A stretch of 45,517 nt of DNA, taken from NCBI GenBank assembly GCA_019118605.1, contig DWYP01000011.1, positions 1 through 45,517 on the forward strand. Direction: 5' to 3'. The notes under the pieces were generated by a model that was given only the letters and a program-made list of their open reading frames with translations, had not been told where the DNA came from and ran no database searches. The stretch's first letter is position 1, and each line of letters begins with the position of its first letter. Below are positions 1 through 9,363 of this stretch, piece by piece. Both the position numbers and the translations under genes were made by a program. Source of the stretch: Candidatus Alistipes faecavium. Its GTDB lineage: Bacteria; Bacteroidota; Bacteroidia; Bacteroidales; Rikenellaceae.

Positions 1-1406
1 TTGCGACCCAAATTTACACTAAAATTTGTTTCGAAACAACTCCGGGGCAAAAAAAAATCATAGAAAAATTGTCCGAATACCTTGCTGATGATGATTTTTC
101 GAAGATTTTCGTGCTGAACGGATACGCCGGAACGGGCAAGACGACGCTTATCGCGGCGCTTGTCGGAGCGCTCAAGGAGCTGGAAATCAAATCCGTGCTT
201 CTCGCGCCGACGGGACGTGCCGCGAAAGTCCTCGCGCGCTACGCCGGCGAAAAGGCCCACACGATCCACAAACGCATCTACCGCCAGCGCACGAATGCCG
301 ATTACGAATCGAAATTCTCGCTCAATATCAATCCCGAACGCGGGACGGTGTTCATCGTCGACGAGGCCTCGATGCTCTCGGACCACACGTCGGCCGGGGC
401 GCTGTTCGGCAGCGGCTCGCTGCTGCGCGACCTGATCGAATATGTCCGCAGCGGCCGCGGCTGCCGCCTGATTCTCGTGGGCGACAGCGCGCAGCTGCCG
501 CCCGTGGGTTCGGACTTCAGTCCGGCGCTCGATCCCGCGACGATGGGCGCCTACGGGGAGGTCGTCTACGGCACGATGGACGAGGTCGTGCGCCAGGAGG
601 CGCAGTCGGGAATCCTGTTCAACGCCACGCTCGTGCGCTGCATGCTCGAGCAGGGGATCTGCGAAATTCCGCGCCTGAGGATGGATTTTCCCGACATCGA
701 GGCCCTCGGCGGCGGGGAGTTCCTCGAGAAGCTTCAGGACTGCTACGCGCAGTACGGACGCGACGAGACGATCGTCATCACGCGGTCGAACCGGCGCGCC
801 AACCGCTACAACGAAGGCATCCGCCGCAATGTGCTCTGCGCCGAGGAGGAGATCGAGAGCGGCGACATGCTGATGGTCGTGAAGAACAACTACTATTATC
901 CCGAGCACACGGAGAACTGCCCGATGAACTTCATCGCCAACGGCGACATCGCACGGCTGAAGCGTCTGCGGCGTTTCGAGGAGTTCTACGGATTCCGCTT
1001 CGCGACGGCCGTGCTGGAGTTTCCCGACTACGACGACGCGGAACTGGAGTGCAAGATCCTGCTGGACACCATCGCCTCGGAATCGCCGTCGCTCACGCGC
1101 GAGGAGTCCACGCGCCTGTTCTACGAGGTCGAGAAGGACTACCTCGAGATCCGCAGCAAGCTCAAACGCTTCCGGGAGATCCGCGAAAACCCCCATTTCA
1201 ATGCCGTGCAGGTGAAGTTCTCCTATGCCGTGACGTGCCACAAGGCGCAGGGAGGGCAGTGGCGCGCAGTCTTCGTCGACCGCTGCCTGTTCGGCGACGA
1301 GCCCATGACACACGACCTTCTCCGCTGGCTCTATACGGCCCTGACGCGCGCCACGGACAAACTTTATCTTGTAAATTTCGACGACGCTTTCTATGAACAG
1401 TCCTGA
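1..1406 (+). CDS. RecD-like ATP-dependent DNA helicase/exonuclease (5' partial)
   Basis: Superfamily 1 DNA helicase of the RecD/AAA_30 type, probably acting in DNA repair or recombination. The open frame runs without a stop from base 3, the window edge. The residues before the first in-frame start-like codon (TTG at 69) read FETTPGQ, which resembles the conserved N-terminal region of this family. The true start is therefore probably just left of the window and only a few residues are missing. Visible motifs are Walker A (GYAGTGKTT, bases about 121-147), Walker B (FIVDEAS, about 352-372), and the C-terminal motifs SYAVTCHKAQGGQW and LYTALTRATD, which match helicase motifs V and VI and the UvrD_C_2 domain. 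The stop overlaps the start of the next gene by 14 bp, suggesting co-transcription. It is much shorter than E. coli RecD, and no RecB or RecC partner is visible. Confidence 0.9.
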   Translation, partial: ATQIYTKICFETTPGQKKIIEKLSEYLADDDFSKIFVLNGYAGTGKTTLIAALVGALKELEIKSVLLAPTGRAAKVLARYAGEKAHTIHKRIYRQRTNADYESKFSLNINPERGTVFIVDEASMLSDHTSAGALFGSGSLLRDLIEYVRSGRGCRLILVGDSAQLPPVGSDFSPALDPATMGAYGEVVYGTMDEVVRQEAQSGILFNATLVRCMLEQGICEIPRLRMDFPDIEALGGGEFLEKLQDCYAQYGRDETIVITRSNRRANRYNEGIRRNVLCAEEEIESGDMLMVVKNNYYYPEHTENCPMNFIANGDIARLKRLRRFEEFYGFRFATAVLEFPDYDDAELECKILLDTIASESPSLTREESTRLFYEVEKDYLEIRSKLKRFREIRENPHFNAVQVKFSYAVTCHKAQGGQWRAVFVDRCLFGDEPMTHDLLRWLYTALTRATDKLYLVNFDDAFYEQS

Positions 1407-1971
1407 ACGCCACCCGCTCGAACCGTTCCTGCCCGAAGGGGCGCGGCTGCTGATGCTGGGGAGCTTTCCCCCGCAGCGCCGGCGCTGGTCGATGGAGTTC
1501 TTCTACCCGAACCTTCAGAACGACATGTGGCGCGTCGTGGGCTACCTTGCCACGGGCGACAGGATGCACTTCCTGGAGCCCGGAGGGCGGCGTTTCGACC
1601 GCGCGCGCATCGAGGCGTTCTGCCGCGGACGGGGCGTGGCGCTCTACGACACCGCCGAGGAGGTCATACGCCTGAAGGACAACGCTTCGGACAATTTTCT
1701 TCAAGTGGTGCGCGAGGTGAATCTCGAGGCCCTGCTCGCACGGATTCCCGCCTGCCGCGACATCGCCGTGACGGGCCAGAAGGCCGCCGACACTCTCTGC
1801 CGGATCCTTGCATGCGACGCCCCTGCCGTCGGGGAATACGTCCGTGCGGAGTTCGCCGGACGCGAGCTGCGTATCTGGCGCATGCCCTCCACGTCGCGGG
1901 CCTACCCGCGCCCCGTGGAGTGGAAGGCCGCCTTCTACCGGAAGGTTTTCGAAGCCTGCGGCATCCTGTGA
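1393..1971 (+). CDS. UDG-superfamily DNA glycosylase (MUG/TDG-like)
   Basis: 192-aa protein that looks like the Bacteroidetes branch of the uracil-DNA glycosylase superfamily, which removes deaminated or mismatched bases. Recognisable features are an N-terminal GSFPP (residues 23-27) in the position of the water-activating GxxPG-type motif, FYPN (37-40), NDMW (43-46), and a C-terminal MPSTSRAYPR (from about residue 164) in the place of the minor-groove 'NPS'-type loop. The start overlaps the end of the upstream helicase gene by 14 bp, so the two are probably translationally coupled. A repair role fits the neighbours (RecD-like helicase before, mutS after). Substrate specificity cannot be told from the sequence. 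Confidence 0.8.
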   Translation: MNSPERHPLEPFLPEGARLLMLGSFPPQRRRWSMEFFYPNLQNDMWRVVGYLATGDRMHFLEPGGRRFDRARIEAFCRGRGVALYDTAEEVIRLKDNASDNFLQVVREVNLEALLARIPACRDIAVTGQKAADTLCRILACDAPAVGEYVRAEFAGRELRIWRMPSTSRAYPRPVEWKAAFYRKVFEACGIL

Positions 1972-2221
1972 CCCGCCGCGCCCTTGCGGGCCTTCGTACC
2001 CCTGTTTGCGGCCACTTTGGACGCCTCTCCTGACCCCGCCGCATTCCGAAGTCCGGCGCCACCCGCCTCGCGGCTCCTTCTGACCCGCCGCATCCCCGGA
2101 GCCGCGGTGTCCCGCATCCGGCGCTCCGACCCCCTCCGGTCTCCGCCGCACCCTGCGGCCGACGGCCCCGCGTCCCGCTGCGAAAACCCCTCTCCGAGGG
2201 CAAAAAAAATCGCCCAGGGCC
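1972..2221. other. C-rich intergenic region with repeated TGACC(C)CGCCGC words
   Basis: This gap before the mutS promoter holds no gene I can support. It is very GC-rich and its + strand is C-rich. A word like TGACC(C)CGCCGC occurs three times, at 1969, 2031 and 2081, the first overlapping the stop codon of the glycosylase gene. There is no convincing terminator with a T-run. Open frames crossing it have no recognisable protein signature. Confidence 0.5.
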
Positions 2222-2253
2222 TTTGCAAGGCTTCCGAAAATCTCGTATCTTTG
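2222..2253 (+). promoter_or_regulatory. Bacteroidetes-type promoter of mutS
   Basis: TTTG at 2222-2225, a 20-bp spacer, then TATCTTTG at 2246-2253. This matches the Bacteroidetes sigma-ABfr consensus (TTTG, 19-21 bp, TAnnTTTG). It lies 26 bp before the mutS TTG start and supports that start. Confidence 0.8.
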
Positions 2254-2279
2254 TTTGTCAAACAAAACCGTAATACCCC

Positions 2280-4964
2280 TTGACACCCCAAGAGACCAAA
2301 ATAGAGAAGAAATACGTCGACACGCCCCTGATGAAGCAATACTACTCCATCAAGGCCGTGCATCCCGACGCCATCCTGCTGTTCCGCGTCGGGGACTTCT
2401 ACGAGACCTTCGGCGACGATGCGATCAAGGCCAGCGGCATCCTCGGCATCACGCTGACACGCCGCGCCAACGGAGCCGCGTCGTATGTCGAGCTGGCGGG
2501 ATTCCCGTACCACGCCGTCGACACCTACCTCCCGAAGCTCGTGCGCGCGGGCGAGCGGGTTGCGATCTGCGAGCAGCTCGAAGATCCCAAACTGGTGAAG
2601 GGGCTCGTCAAACGGGGCGTCATCGAGCTGGTCACCCCGGGCATCGTCCTCGGCGACAACATCCTCTCGAACAAGGAGAACAACTTCATCGCCTCGGTCT
2701 ATTTCGGGCGCCGCAACACGGGCGTGGCCTTCCTCGACCTCTCGACCGGAGAGTTCTACGTCTCGGAGGGCACCGACGCCTATGTCGACAAGCTGCTCTC
2801 GAACCTCCAGCCCAAGGAGGTGATCTACCAGCGGGGCTTCGAAGACCGGTTCACCGGGTCGTTCGGCTCGAAGCTCTACACCTACCGCCTCGACGAATGG
2901 GTCTTCTCGGAGGATGTCAACCGCGAGAAACTCTGCAAACAGTTCGGAACCCGTTCGCTCAAGGGTTTCGGCGTGGATCACTTCACCAGCGGCATCTCGG
3001 CCGCCGGGGCGATCTTCTACTACCTGGAATTCACCGAACACCGCAATACGGGGCACATCACCTCCATCTCGCGCATCGACGAGGACGAATACGTCTGGGT
3101 CGACAAGTTCACGATCCGCAACCTGGAGCTCTTCTCCTCGAACGGCATGCGTGAGAAGAGCAGCTTCGCCGAGGTGATCGACCGCACGCTCACCCCGATG
3201 GGCGGACGCCTGCTCAAGCGGTGGATCGCCCTGCCGATCAAGGATCCCGAACGGATCAACGCGCGGCTCGACGTGGTGGAGTATTTCACCGCGAATGCCG
3301 ACTTCGCCGAGACCGTGCGGGAGCAGATCGCGATGGTCGGCGACCTGGAGCGCATAGCCGGGCGGATCTCGGCCCAGCGTGTCACGCCGCGGGAGCTGGT
3401 GCAGCTGCGCCACTCGCTCGCGGCCATCGAGACGCTGAAGGCCGCGCTGGAGTCCACCGACCAGAGCCGCCTGCACGAGATTGCCGGGCAGATCGACCCT
3501 CTGGAGGAGATCCGCGAGCGCATCGGGCGGGAGATCTATCCCGACCCTGCGAACAACCAGATCCAGAAGGGCGGGGTCATCGCCGACGGCGTGGATCCGG
3601 AACTCGACGACCTGCGCCGCATCGCGCTGCACGGCAAGGACTACCTGGCGCACATCCAGCAGCGCGAGAGCGAGGCCACGGGCATTCCGTCGCTGAAAAT
3701 CAGCTACAACAATGTCTTCGGATACTATATCGAGGTACGCAACGCCCACCGCGAGAAGGTTCCTGCGACGTGGATCCGCAAGCAGACGCTGACCAACGCC
3801 GAGCGGTACATCACCGCGGAGCTCAAGGAGTACGAGGAGAAGATCCTCGGCGCCGAGGAGAAGATGCTGCTGCTCGAGCAGCAGATCTACGCGCGGCTGC
3901 TGGGCGACATCTGCTCCTCGCTCGCCCCGATGCTGCGCGACGCGTCGCTCGTCGCACGCCTCGACTGCCTGCAGTCGTTCGCACGCCTGGCCGTCGAGCG
4001 GCGTTACGTGCGCCCGGTGCTCGACGACGGAAAGCGCATCGAGATCCGCCAGGGTCGCCACCCCGTGATCGAGACGCTGATGCCCGTAGGGGAGGAGTAC
4101 GTCCCGAACGACGTGATGCTCGACGACAGGCAGCAGCAGATCATGATGATCACAGGCCCCAACATGTCGGGAAAATCGGCCCTGCTGCGGCAGACGGCGC
4201 TCATCATCCTGATGGCGCAGATGGGGTCGTTCGTCCCCGCGAAGTCGGCGCGCATAGGCATCGTCGACAAGATCTTCACGCGCGTCGGCGCCTCGGACAA
4301 CATCTCGCAGGGCGAGTCGACCTTCATGGTCGAGATGCTCGAGTCGGCGAGCATCCTGAACAACATCTCCGACCGCAGCATCGTGCTGCTGGACGAGATC
4401 GGCCGCGGCACGAGCACCTACGACGGCATTTCGATCGCCTGGGCCATGGTCGAATACCTGCACAACCATCCCACGGCACACGCCAAGACGCTCTTCGCCA
4501 CGCACTACCACGAGCTGAACGAAATGGAGCGCATGTGCCCGCGGGTGAAGAACTACCACATTTCGGTCAAGGAGGCGGGCAACCAGGTCGTCTTCCTGCG
4601 CAAGCTCGAACGCGGAGGTACGGAACACTCGTTCGGCATCCACGTGGCGCGGCTGGCCGGCATGCCGGCATCGGTCGTCGCCCGGGCCGAGGAGATCCTC
4701 CGCAACCTCGAGCTGGTCTACGGCAACAACGAGATCGTCCCGAGCCGCAGCCTCAAGGAGCGGGGCCGGAAACCGATGTCCCAGGCCGTGAAGGAGGCAG
4801 CCGAGGCTCCCTCGGCGCACAACGTGCAGCTCTCGATGTTCCAGTTGGACGATCCCGTGCTGGTGCAGATCCGCGACCAGATCAAGGGCCTCGACATCAA
4901 CTCCCTCACACCCCTCGAGGCGCTGAACAAGCTCAACGAGATCAAGAAGATCACCGGCATATAA
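2280..4964 (+). CDS. mutS: DNA mismatch repair ATPase MutS
   Basis: 894-aa MutS, the mismatch-recognition ATPase of post-replicative repair. The N-terminal mismatch-binding domain carries the diagnostic F-Y-E wedge (GDFYETF, F40 and E42). The C-terminal ABC-type ATPase has Walker A GPNMSGKS (about residue 625), a STFMVEM segment and Walker [11 protein letters not shown] (about 702). The length is normal for MutS1. The start is TTG at 2280, giving [22 protein letters not shown]. This is preferred over the ATG at 2331 because the residues before MKQYY align with the usual MutS N-terminus and the promoter ends just upstream. A 17-bp tandem duplication sits across the stop codon. No mutL is visible nearby. 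Confidence 0.98.
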   Translation: MTPQETKIEKKYVDTPLMKQYYSIKAVHPDAILLFRVGDFYETFGDDAIKASGILGITLTRRANGAASYVELAGFPYHAVDTYLPKLVRAGERVAICEQLEDPKLVKGLVKRGVIELVTPGIVLGDNILSNKENNFIASVYFGRRNTGVAFLDLSTGEFYVSEGTDAYVDKLLSNLQPKEVIYQRGFEDRFTGSFGSKLYTYRLDEWVFSEDVNREKLCKQFGTRSLKGFGVDHFTSGISAAGAIFYYLEFTEHRNTGHITSISRIDEDEYVWVDKFTIRNLELFSSNGMREKSSFAEVIDRTLTPMGGRLLKRWIALPIKDPERINARLDVVEYFTANADFAETVREQIAMVGDLERIAGRISAQRVTPRELVQLRHSLAAIETLKAALESTDQSRLHEIAGQIDPLEEIRERIGREIYPDPANNQIQKGGVIADGVDPELDDLRRIALHGKDYLAHIQQRESEATGIPSLKISYNNVFGYYIEVRNAHREKVPATWIRKQTLTNAERYITAELKEYEEKILGAEEKMLLLEQQIYARLLGDICSSLAPMLRDASLVARLDCLQSFARLAVERRYVRPVLDDGKRIEIRQGRHPVIETLMPVGEEYVPNDVMLDDRQQQIMMITGPNMSGKSALLRQTALIILMAQMGSFVPAKSARIGIVDKIFTRVGASDNISQGESTFMVEMLESASILNNISDRSIVLLDEIGRGTSTYDGISIAWAMVEYLHNHPTAHAKTLFATHYHELNEMERMCPRVKNYHISVKEAGNQVVFLRKLERGGTEHSFGIHVARLAGMPASVVARAEEILRNLELVYGNNEIVPSRSLKERGRKPMSQAVKEAAEAPSAHNVQLSMFQLDDPVLVQIRDQIKGLDINSLTPLEALNKLNEIKKITGI

Positions 4965-4989
4965 AACGCCCCGGCATATAAAACGCCCC
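4956..4989 (+). repeat. 17-bp perfect tandem duplication across the mutS stop codon
   Basis: The 17-mer GGCATATAAAACGCCCC occurs twice with no gap (4956-4972 and 4973-4989). The first copy contains the last two sense codons and the TAA of mutS. The second copy is entirely non-coding, so the protein is unaffected. Confidence 0.95.
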
Positions 4990-5009
4990 GCTTTCCTGCG
5001 GACATGCGA

Positions 5010-5039
5010 AAAGCCCGTCTCTTGCGAGAGACGGGCTTT
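5010..5039. terminator. Bidirectional hairpin terminator between mutS and udk
   Basis: Perfect 13-bp stem (5010-5022 pairs with 5027-5039) around a TGCG loop. The stem begins AAAGCCCG and ends CGGGCTTT, so its A/T ends give short T-runs on both strands. It lies between the convergent mutS and udk genes. Confidence 0.85.
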
Positions 5040-5083
5040 GTCATCTGTACGGCCGAACCGGCGTGCGAAGCGGATCCCGGGGC

Positions 5084-5153
5084 GTCGGGGGCCGCTTGCC
5101 GGGTTTCGGCAGGGTAGTGGCTGTCGGGGCCGCTTGTGGGGTTCCGGCAGGGT
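5084..5153. repeat. Imperfect ~31-bp direct repeat downstream of udk
   Basis: Two imperfect copies of a G-rich 31-32-mer, each beginning GTCGGGG and ending CGGCAGGGT, at 5084-5115 and 5123-5153 (39-bp period). They lie between the shared terminator and the udk stop. No coding potential is supported. Confidence 0.7.
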
Positions 5154-5173
5154 CGGACGCCCCGCCCGCCCGG

Positions 5174-5797
5174 TCAGTTGTTGTTGTCGATCAGCGAGCG
5201 GATGCTCTGGATCAGCATCGCCACGGCCACGGAGTTGAAACCTCCCTCGGGGATGATGACGTCGGCATACTTCTTCGAGGGCTCGACGAACTCCTCGTGC
5301 ATGGGCTTCACCGTCGTGGTGTACTGCGTGATGACCGACTGCATCGTACGCCCGCGGTCGCAGACGTCGCGCAGGATGCGCCGTGCCAGGCGGATGTCGG
5401 CATCCGTGTCGACATAGACCTTGATATCCATCAGGTCGCGCAGCTCCTTGTTCTCGAAGATCAGAATGCCGTCGACGATGATTACCTTCGAGGGCTTCAC
5501 GCTCACGGTCTCGGGCAGGCGGTCGTGGTCGACGAACGAATAGACCGGATGCTCGATCGGCACGTTGTCCTTCAGCGCCTTGATGTGATCCACGAGCATC
5601 TGCGTGTCGAATGCCTTGGGATGGTCGTAGTTGAGTTTCGTGCGCTCCTCGTAGGTGAGTTCGGGGTGGGCCTTGTAGTAGTAGTCGTGGCACAGCGTCA
5701 CCACGTCGTCGCCTTCGAACGCCTCGCGCAGCCGCTTGACAAGCGTCGATTTCCCCGAGCCGGTTCCCCCGGCGACTCCGATCACGGTCACTTTCAT
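5174..5797 (-). CDS. udk: Uridine kinase
   Basis: 207-aa P-loop kinase that phosphorylates uridine and cytidine in pyrimidine salvage. The N-terminus is MKVTVIGVAGGTGSGKST, with Walker A at residues 10-18. It is followed by CHDYYYK and the NYDHPKAFD segment typical of uridine kinases, then IIVDGILIF and the arginine-rich lid (RLARRILRDVCDRGR). Length and motif order are standard. It follows gyrB on the same strand, but a strong terminator lies between them and I found no clean TAnnTTTG box in the 130-bp gap, so its promoter is unclear. Confidence 0.96.
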   Translation of the reverse strand: MKVTVIGVAGGTGSGKSTLVKRLREAFEGDDVVTLCHDYYYKAHPELTYEERTKLNYDHPKAFDTQMLVDHIKALKDNVPIEHPVYSFVDHDRLPETVSVKPSKVIIVDGILIFENKELRDLMDIKVYVDTDADIRLARRILRDVCDRGRTMQSVITQYTTTVKPMHEEFVEPSKKYADVIIPEGGFNSVAVAMLIQSIRSLIDNNN

Positions 5798-5874
5798 CGT
5801 ATAGTCGTTTTAAGGTTGGTCGTCTCTCTGTCCGGCGCTCCGGCCGGAAATCCTGCCCGCCGCCCGTCGGCGGG

Positions 5875-5914
5875 AAAAGAAAACGGGGATCGCCTCCCTG
5901 CGGAGGCCATCCCC
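5875..5914 (-). terminator. Intrinsic terminator of gyrB
   Basis: On the minus strand a GGGGAT...ATCCCC outer stem and a GCCTCC/GGAGGC inner stem (one mismatch between them, GCAG loop) span 5914-5885. A T-rich tail, GTTTTCTTTT, follows at 5884-5875. Confidence 0.8.
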
Positions 5915-5929
5915 TGAAACACGGGCGCG

Positions 5930-7900
<1,971 letters not shown>

Positions 7901-7905
7901 TCATA

Positions 7906-7936
7906 CAAATATACGGAATATTTCCGGATAAAACAA
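7906..7936 (-). promoter_or_regulatory. Bacteroidetes-type promoter of gyrB
   Basis: On the minus strand TATATTTG (7913-7906) with TTG (7936-7934) 20 bp upstream, matching the TTTG/TAnnTTTG promoter. It lies 20 bp before the gyrB ATG. Confidence 0.8.
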
Positions 7937-8014
7937 GCCTCCGGAACCCTGCGAAGGAGGTTTTTTCGGCCGCGGCGGCAGCCGGAAGGCTCCGCTTCCG
8001 CAACACCCGAATTA

Positions 8015-8755
8015 TCAGGCAAGTTGTGTTTTGAGATCCACCTCGCGGATCTTCCCCTGCGAGAAGAGGATGGCCCGGGCAGGGTATTTCTCGATCAGGG
8101 CGGTGTTGTGCGTCGACATCACCACGGCGCAGCCGCGCGCGGCGATCGTGTGGAAGAGCTGCATGATCCCGTCGGCCGTCACCGGGTCGAGGTTCCCCGT
8201 GGGTTCGTCGGCCAGCAGCACCTTCGGGTCGTTGAGCAGCGCCCGGGCGATCACGAGCCGCTGCTGCTCGCCTCCCGAGAGTTCGAAGGGCATCTTGTAG
8301 CACTTCGAACCCAGTCCCACGAGCCCCAGCACGCGGTCGATGCGCTCACGGATCTCCGACTCGCGCTTCCAGCCCGTGGCCTTGAGCACGTAGTGGAGAT
8401 TCATGAAGGCGTTGCGGTCGGTGAGCAGCTGGTAGTCCTGGAATACGATGCCGATGCTGCGGCGCAGGTAGGGGATGTCGCGGCGCCGCATCCTGCGCAG
8501 GTCAAAACCTGCGATATATCCCTGACCGGAAATGAGTTGCACGTCGGCATATAAAGTTTTGAGCAAGGTACTCTTCCCGCTGCCCACGCGCCCCAGCAGG
8601 TAGACGAACTCCCCCGGGGCCACGGCGAGGTTCACCTCCGAGAGGATCATTTCGCCCCGCTGGAGCAGTTTCTTCTCCGAGCAGCTGCCGAACGGGTCGT
8701 CGGTATGGTAAATGGCCGCGTCGCGGAGCTCCACGACATATTGATGATTCATCAT
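8015..8755 (-). CDS. FtsE-like ABC transporter ATP-binding protein
   Basis: 246-aa ABC ATPase close to FtsE, which with FtsX regulates peptidoglycan hydrolases at the division site. It has Walker A GRVGSGKST (55-63), Q-loop FQDYQLL, signature LSGGEQQR, Walker B VLLADEPTGNLD and the switch histidine in STHNTAL. The start is taken at the first of two adjacent ATGs (8755 or 8752). The open frame continues further upstream but runs across the promoter and into the tmRNA, so that extension is not coding. A TATCTTTG box lies 20 bp upstream. Oddly, no ftsX-like permease is adjacent, so the FtsE assignment rests on sequence alone. A LolD-type exporter ATPase is the alternative. Confidence 0.85.
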   Translation of the reverse strand: MMNHQYVVELRDAAIYHTDDPFGSCSEKKLLQRGEMILSEVNLAVAPGEFVYLLGRVGSGKSTLLKTLYADVQLISGQGYIAGFDLRRMRRRDIPYLRRSIGIVFQDYQLLTDRNAFMNLHYVLKATGWKRESEIRERIDRVLGLVGLGSKCYKMPFELSGGEQQRLVIARALLNDPKVLLADEPTGNLDPVTADGIMQLFHTIAARGCAVVMSTHNTALIEKYPARAILFSQGKIREVDLKTQLA

Positions 8756-8775
8756 GAGTTCATGCGCTTTGCGAA

Positions 8776-8783
8776 CAAAGATA
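8776..8783 (-). promoter_or_regulatory. -7 box (TATCTTTG) of the ftsE-like gene
   Basis: TATCTTTG reads on the minus strand at 8783-8776, 20 bp before the start codon. No good -33 element is seen. It lies about 32 bp from the oppositely directed ssrA promoter. Confidence 0.65.
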
Positions 8784-8815
8784 CGCAAAATTATCGGATT
8801 TCGGGAAAAAAGCAC

Positions 8816-8823
8816 TATCTTTG
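8816..8823 (+). promoter_or_regulatory. -7 box (TATCTTTG) of ssrA
   Basis: TATCTTTG at 8816-8823, 34 bp before the mature tmRNA 5' end, so the primary transcript would carry a short 5' leader for processing. No clear -33 TTTG. Confidence 0.65.
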
Positions 8824-8857
8824 CTCCAACTTTCGACAGGCTTTGCGCCGAAAAAAC

Positions 8858-9257
8858 GGGGGTGCCCGGTTTTGACAGCAGGCAGAGTTTGATTGTAAGC
8901 ACGTCGAGCGCTGTGCGGCGGCTCGTTAATCCCGATGCTCAAACTACAAATGGCAACAACAGCCTTGCACTCGCTGCCTAATTTTCAAGGAAAATTGGCT
9001 TAATCGCCGGAGCCAAGGAGCTTTGGCGACGAGTATCCCGAAGGGCGGTTCCGCTCCTTAACGGCTCTTCATACGGGGTATCATTCATTGGGAGATAGTG
9101 CGCGGCGGGTCCCGATCCGCGTGCGAAATTCAAGGGACTGGGCCCAGCGTTCGGCGGCCGTCGGCCAGGCGCGGGGAGAAGGATCAATCGACGGATAAGC
9201 GTGTAGAAAGCTTTCGGGTTCCCTGTTTGGACGAGGGTTCGACTCCCTCCACCTCCA
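8858..9257 (+). ncRNA. ssrA: Transfer-messenger RNA (tmRNA)
   Basis: About 400-nt tmRNA, which rescues stalled ribosomes and tags nascent peptides for proteolysis. The 5' GGGGGUG (8858-8864) pairs with the 3' CACCUCC (9250-9256) to form the 7-bp acceptor stem. A G3-U pair supplies the alanine identity element, and A9257 is the discriminator. The following bases are CAA rather than CCA, so the CCA tail must be added enzymatically. The T-arm GAGGG-TTCGACT-CCCTC is just upstream of the 3' end. The internal reading frame ends at TAA 8979-8981. By analogy with Bacteroidetes tags that begin with Gly, resumption at GGC 8952 gives GNNSLALAA. The exact resume codon is inferred. A strong terminator follows. 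Confidence 0.95.
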
Positions 9258-9283
9258 CAAGCCGCCCCGGGCGGACAAGCGAA

Positions 9284-9322
9284 GAGCACCTGGCTGATTC
9301 TCAGCCGGGTGCTCTTTTTTTT
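9284..9322 (+). terminator. Intrinsic terminator of ssrA
   Basis: Inverted repeat GAGCACC-T-GGCTGA / TCAGCC-G-GGTGCTC with a TTC loop (9284-9314), followed by eight T residues (9315-9322). Confidence 0.92.
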
Positions 9323-9363
9323 GCAGGCCCGGGAAACGCCTCCGCGGGGATGTCGGAAGGATG

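Noticed and set aside
5835..5874. GC-rich hairpin CCCGCCG/CGGCGGG between gyrB and udk as a udk regulator
   Set aside because: Short stem in a GC-rich spacer with no T-run in the right place. Nothing links it to regulation.
7945..7968. Plus-strand hairpin CCTCC...GGAGG followed by T residues between gyrB and the FtsE-like gene
   Set aside because: No plus-strand gene ends here, and on the minus strand the T-run is on the wrong side of the stem.
8756..8902. N-terminal extension of the FtsE-like protein into the tmRNA gene
   Set aside because: It would overlap both divergent promoters and the tmRNA 5' end.
8754..8981. 75-codon plus-strand frame ending in the tmRNA tag
   Set aside because: Only the last codons are translated, as the tmRNA tag. 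The rest is tmRNA structure and promoter.
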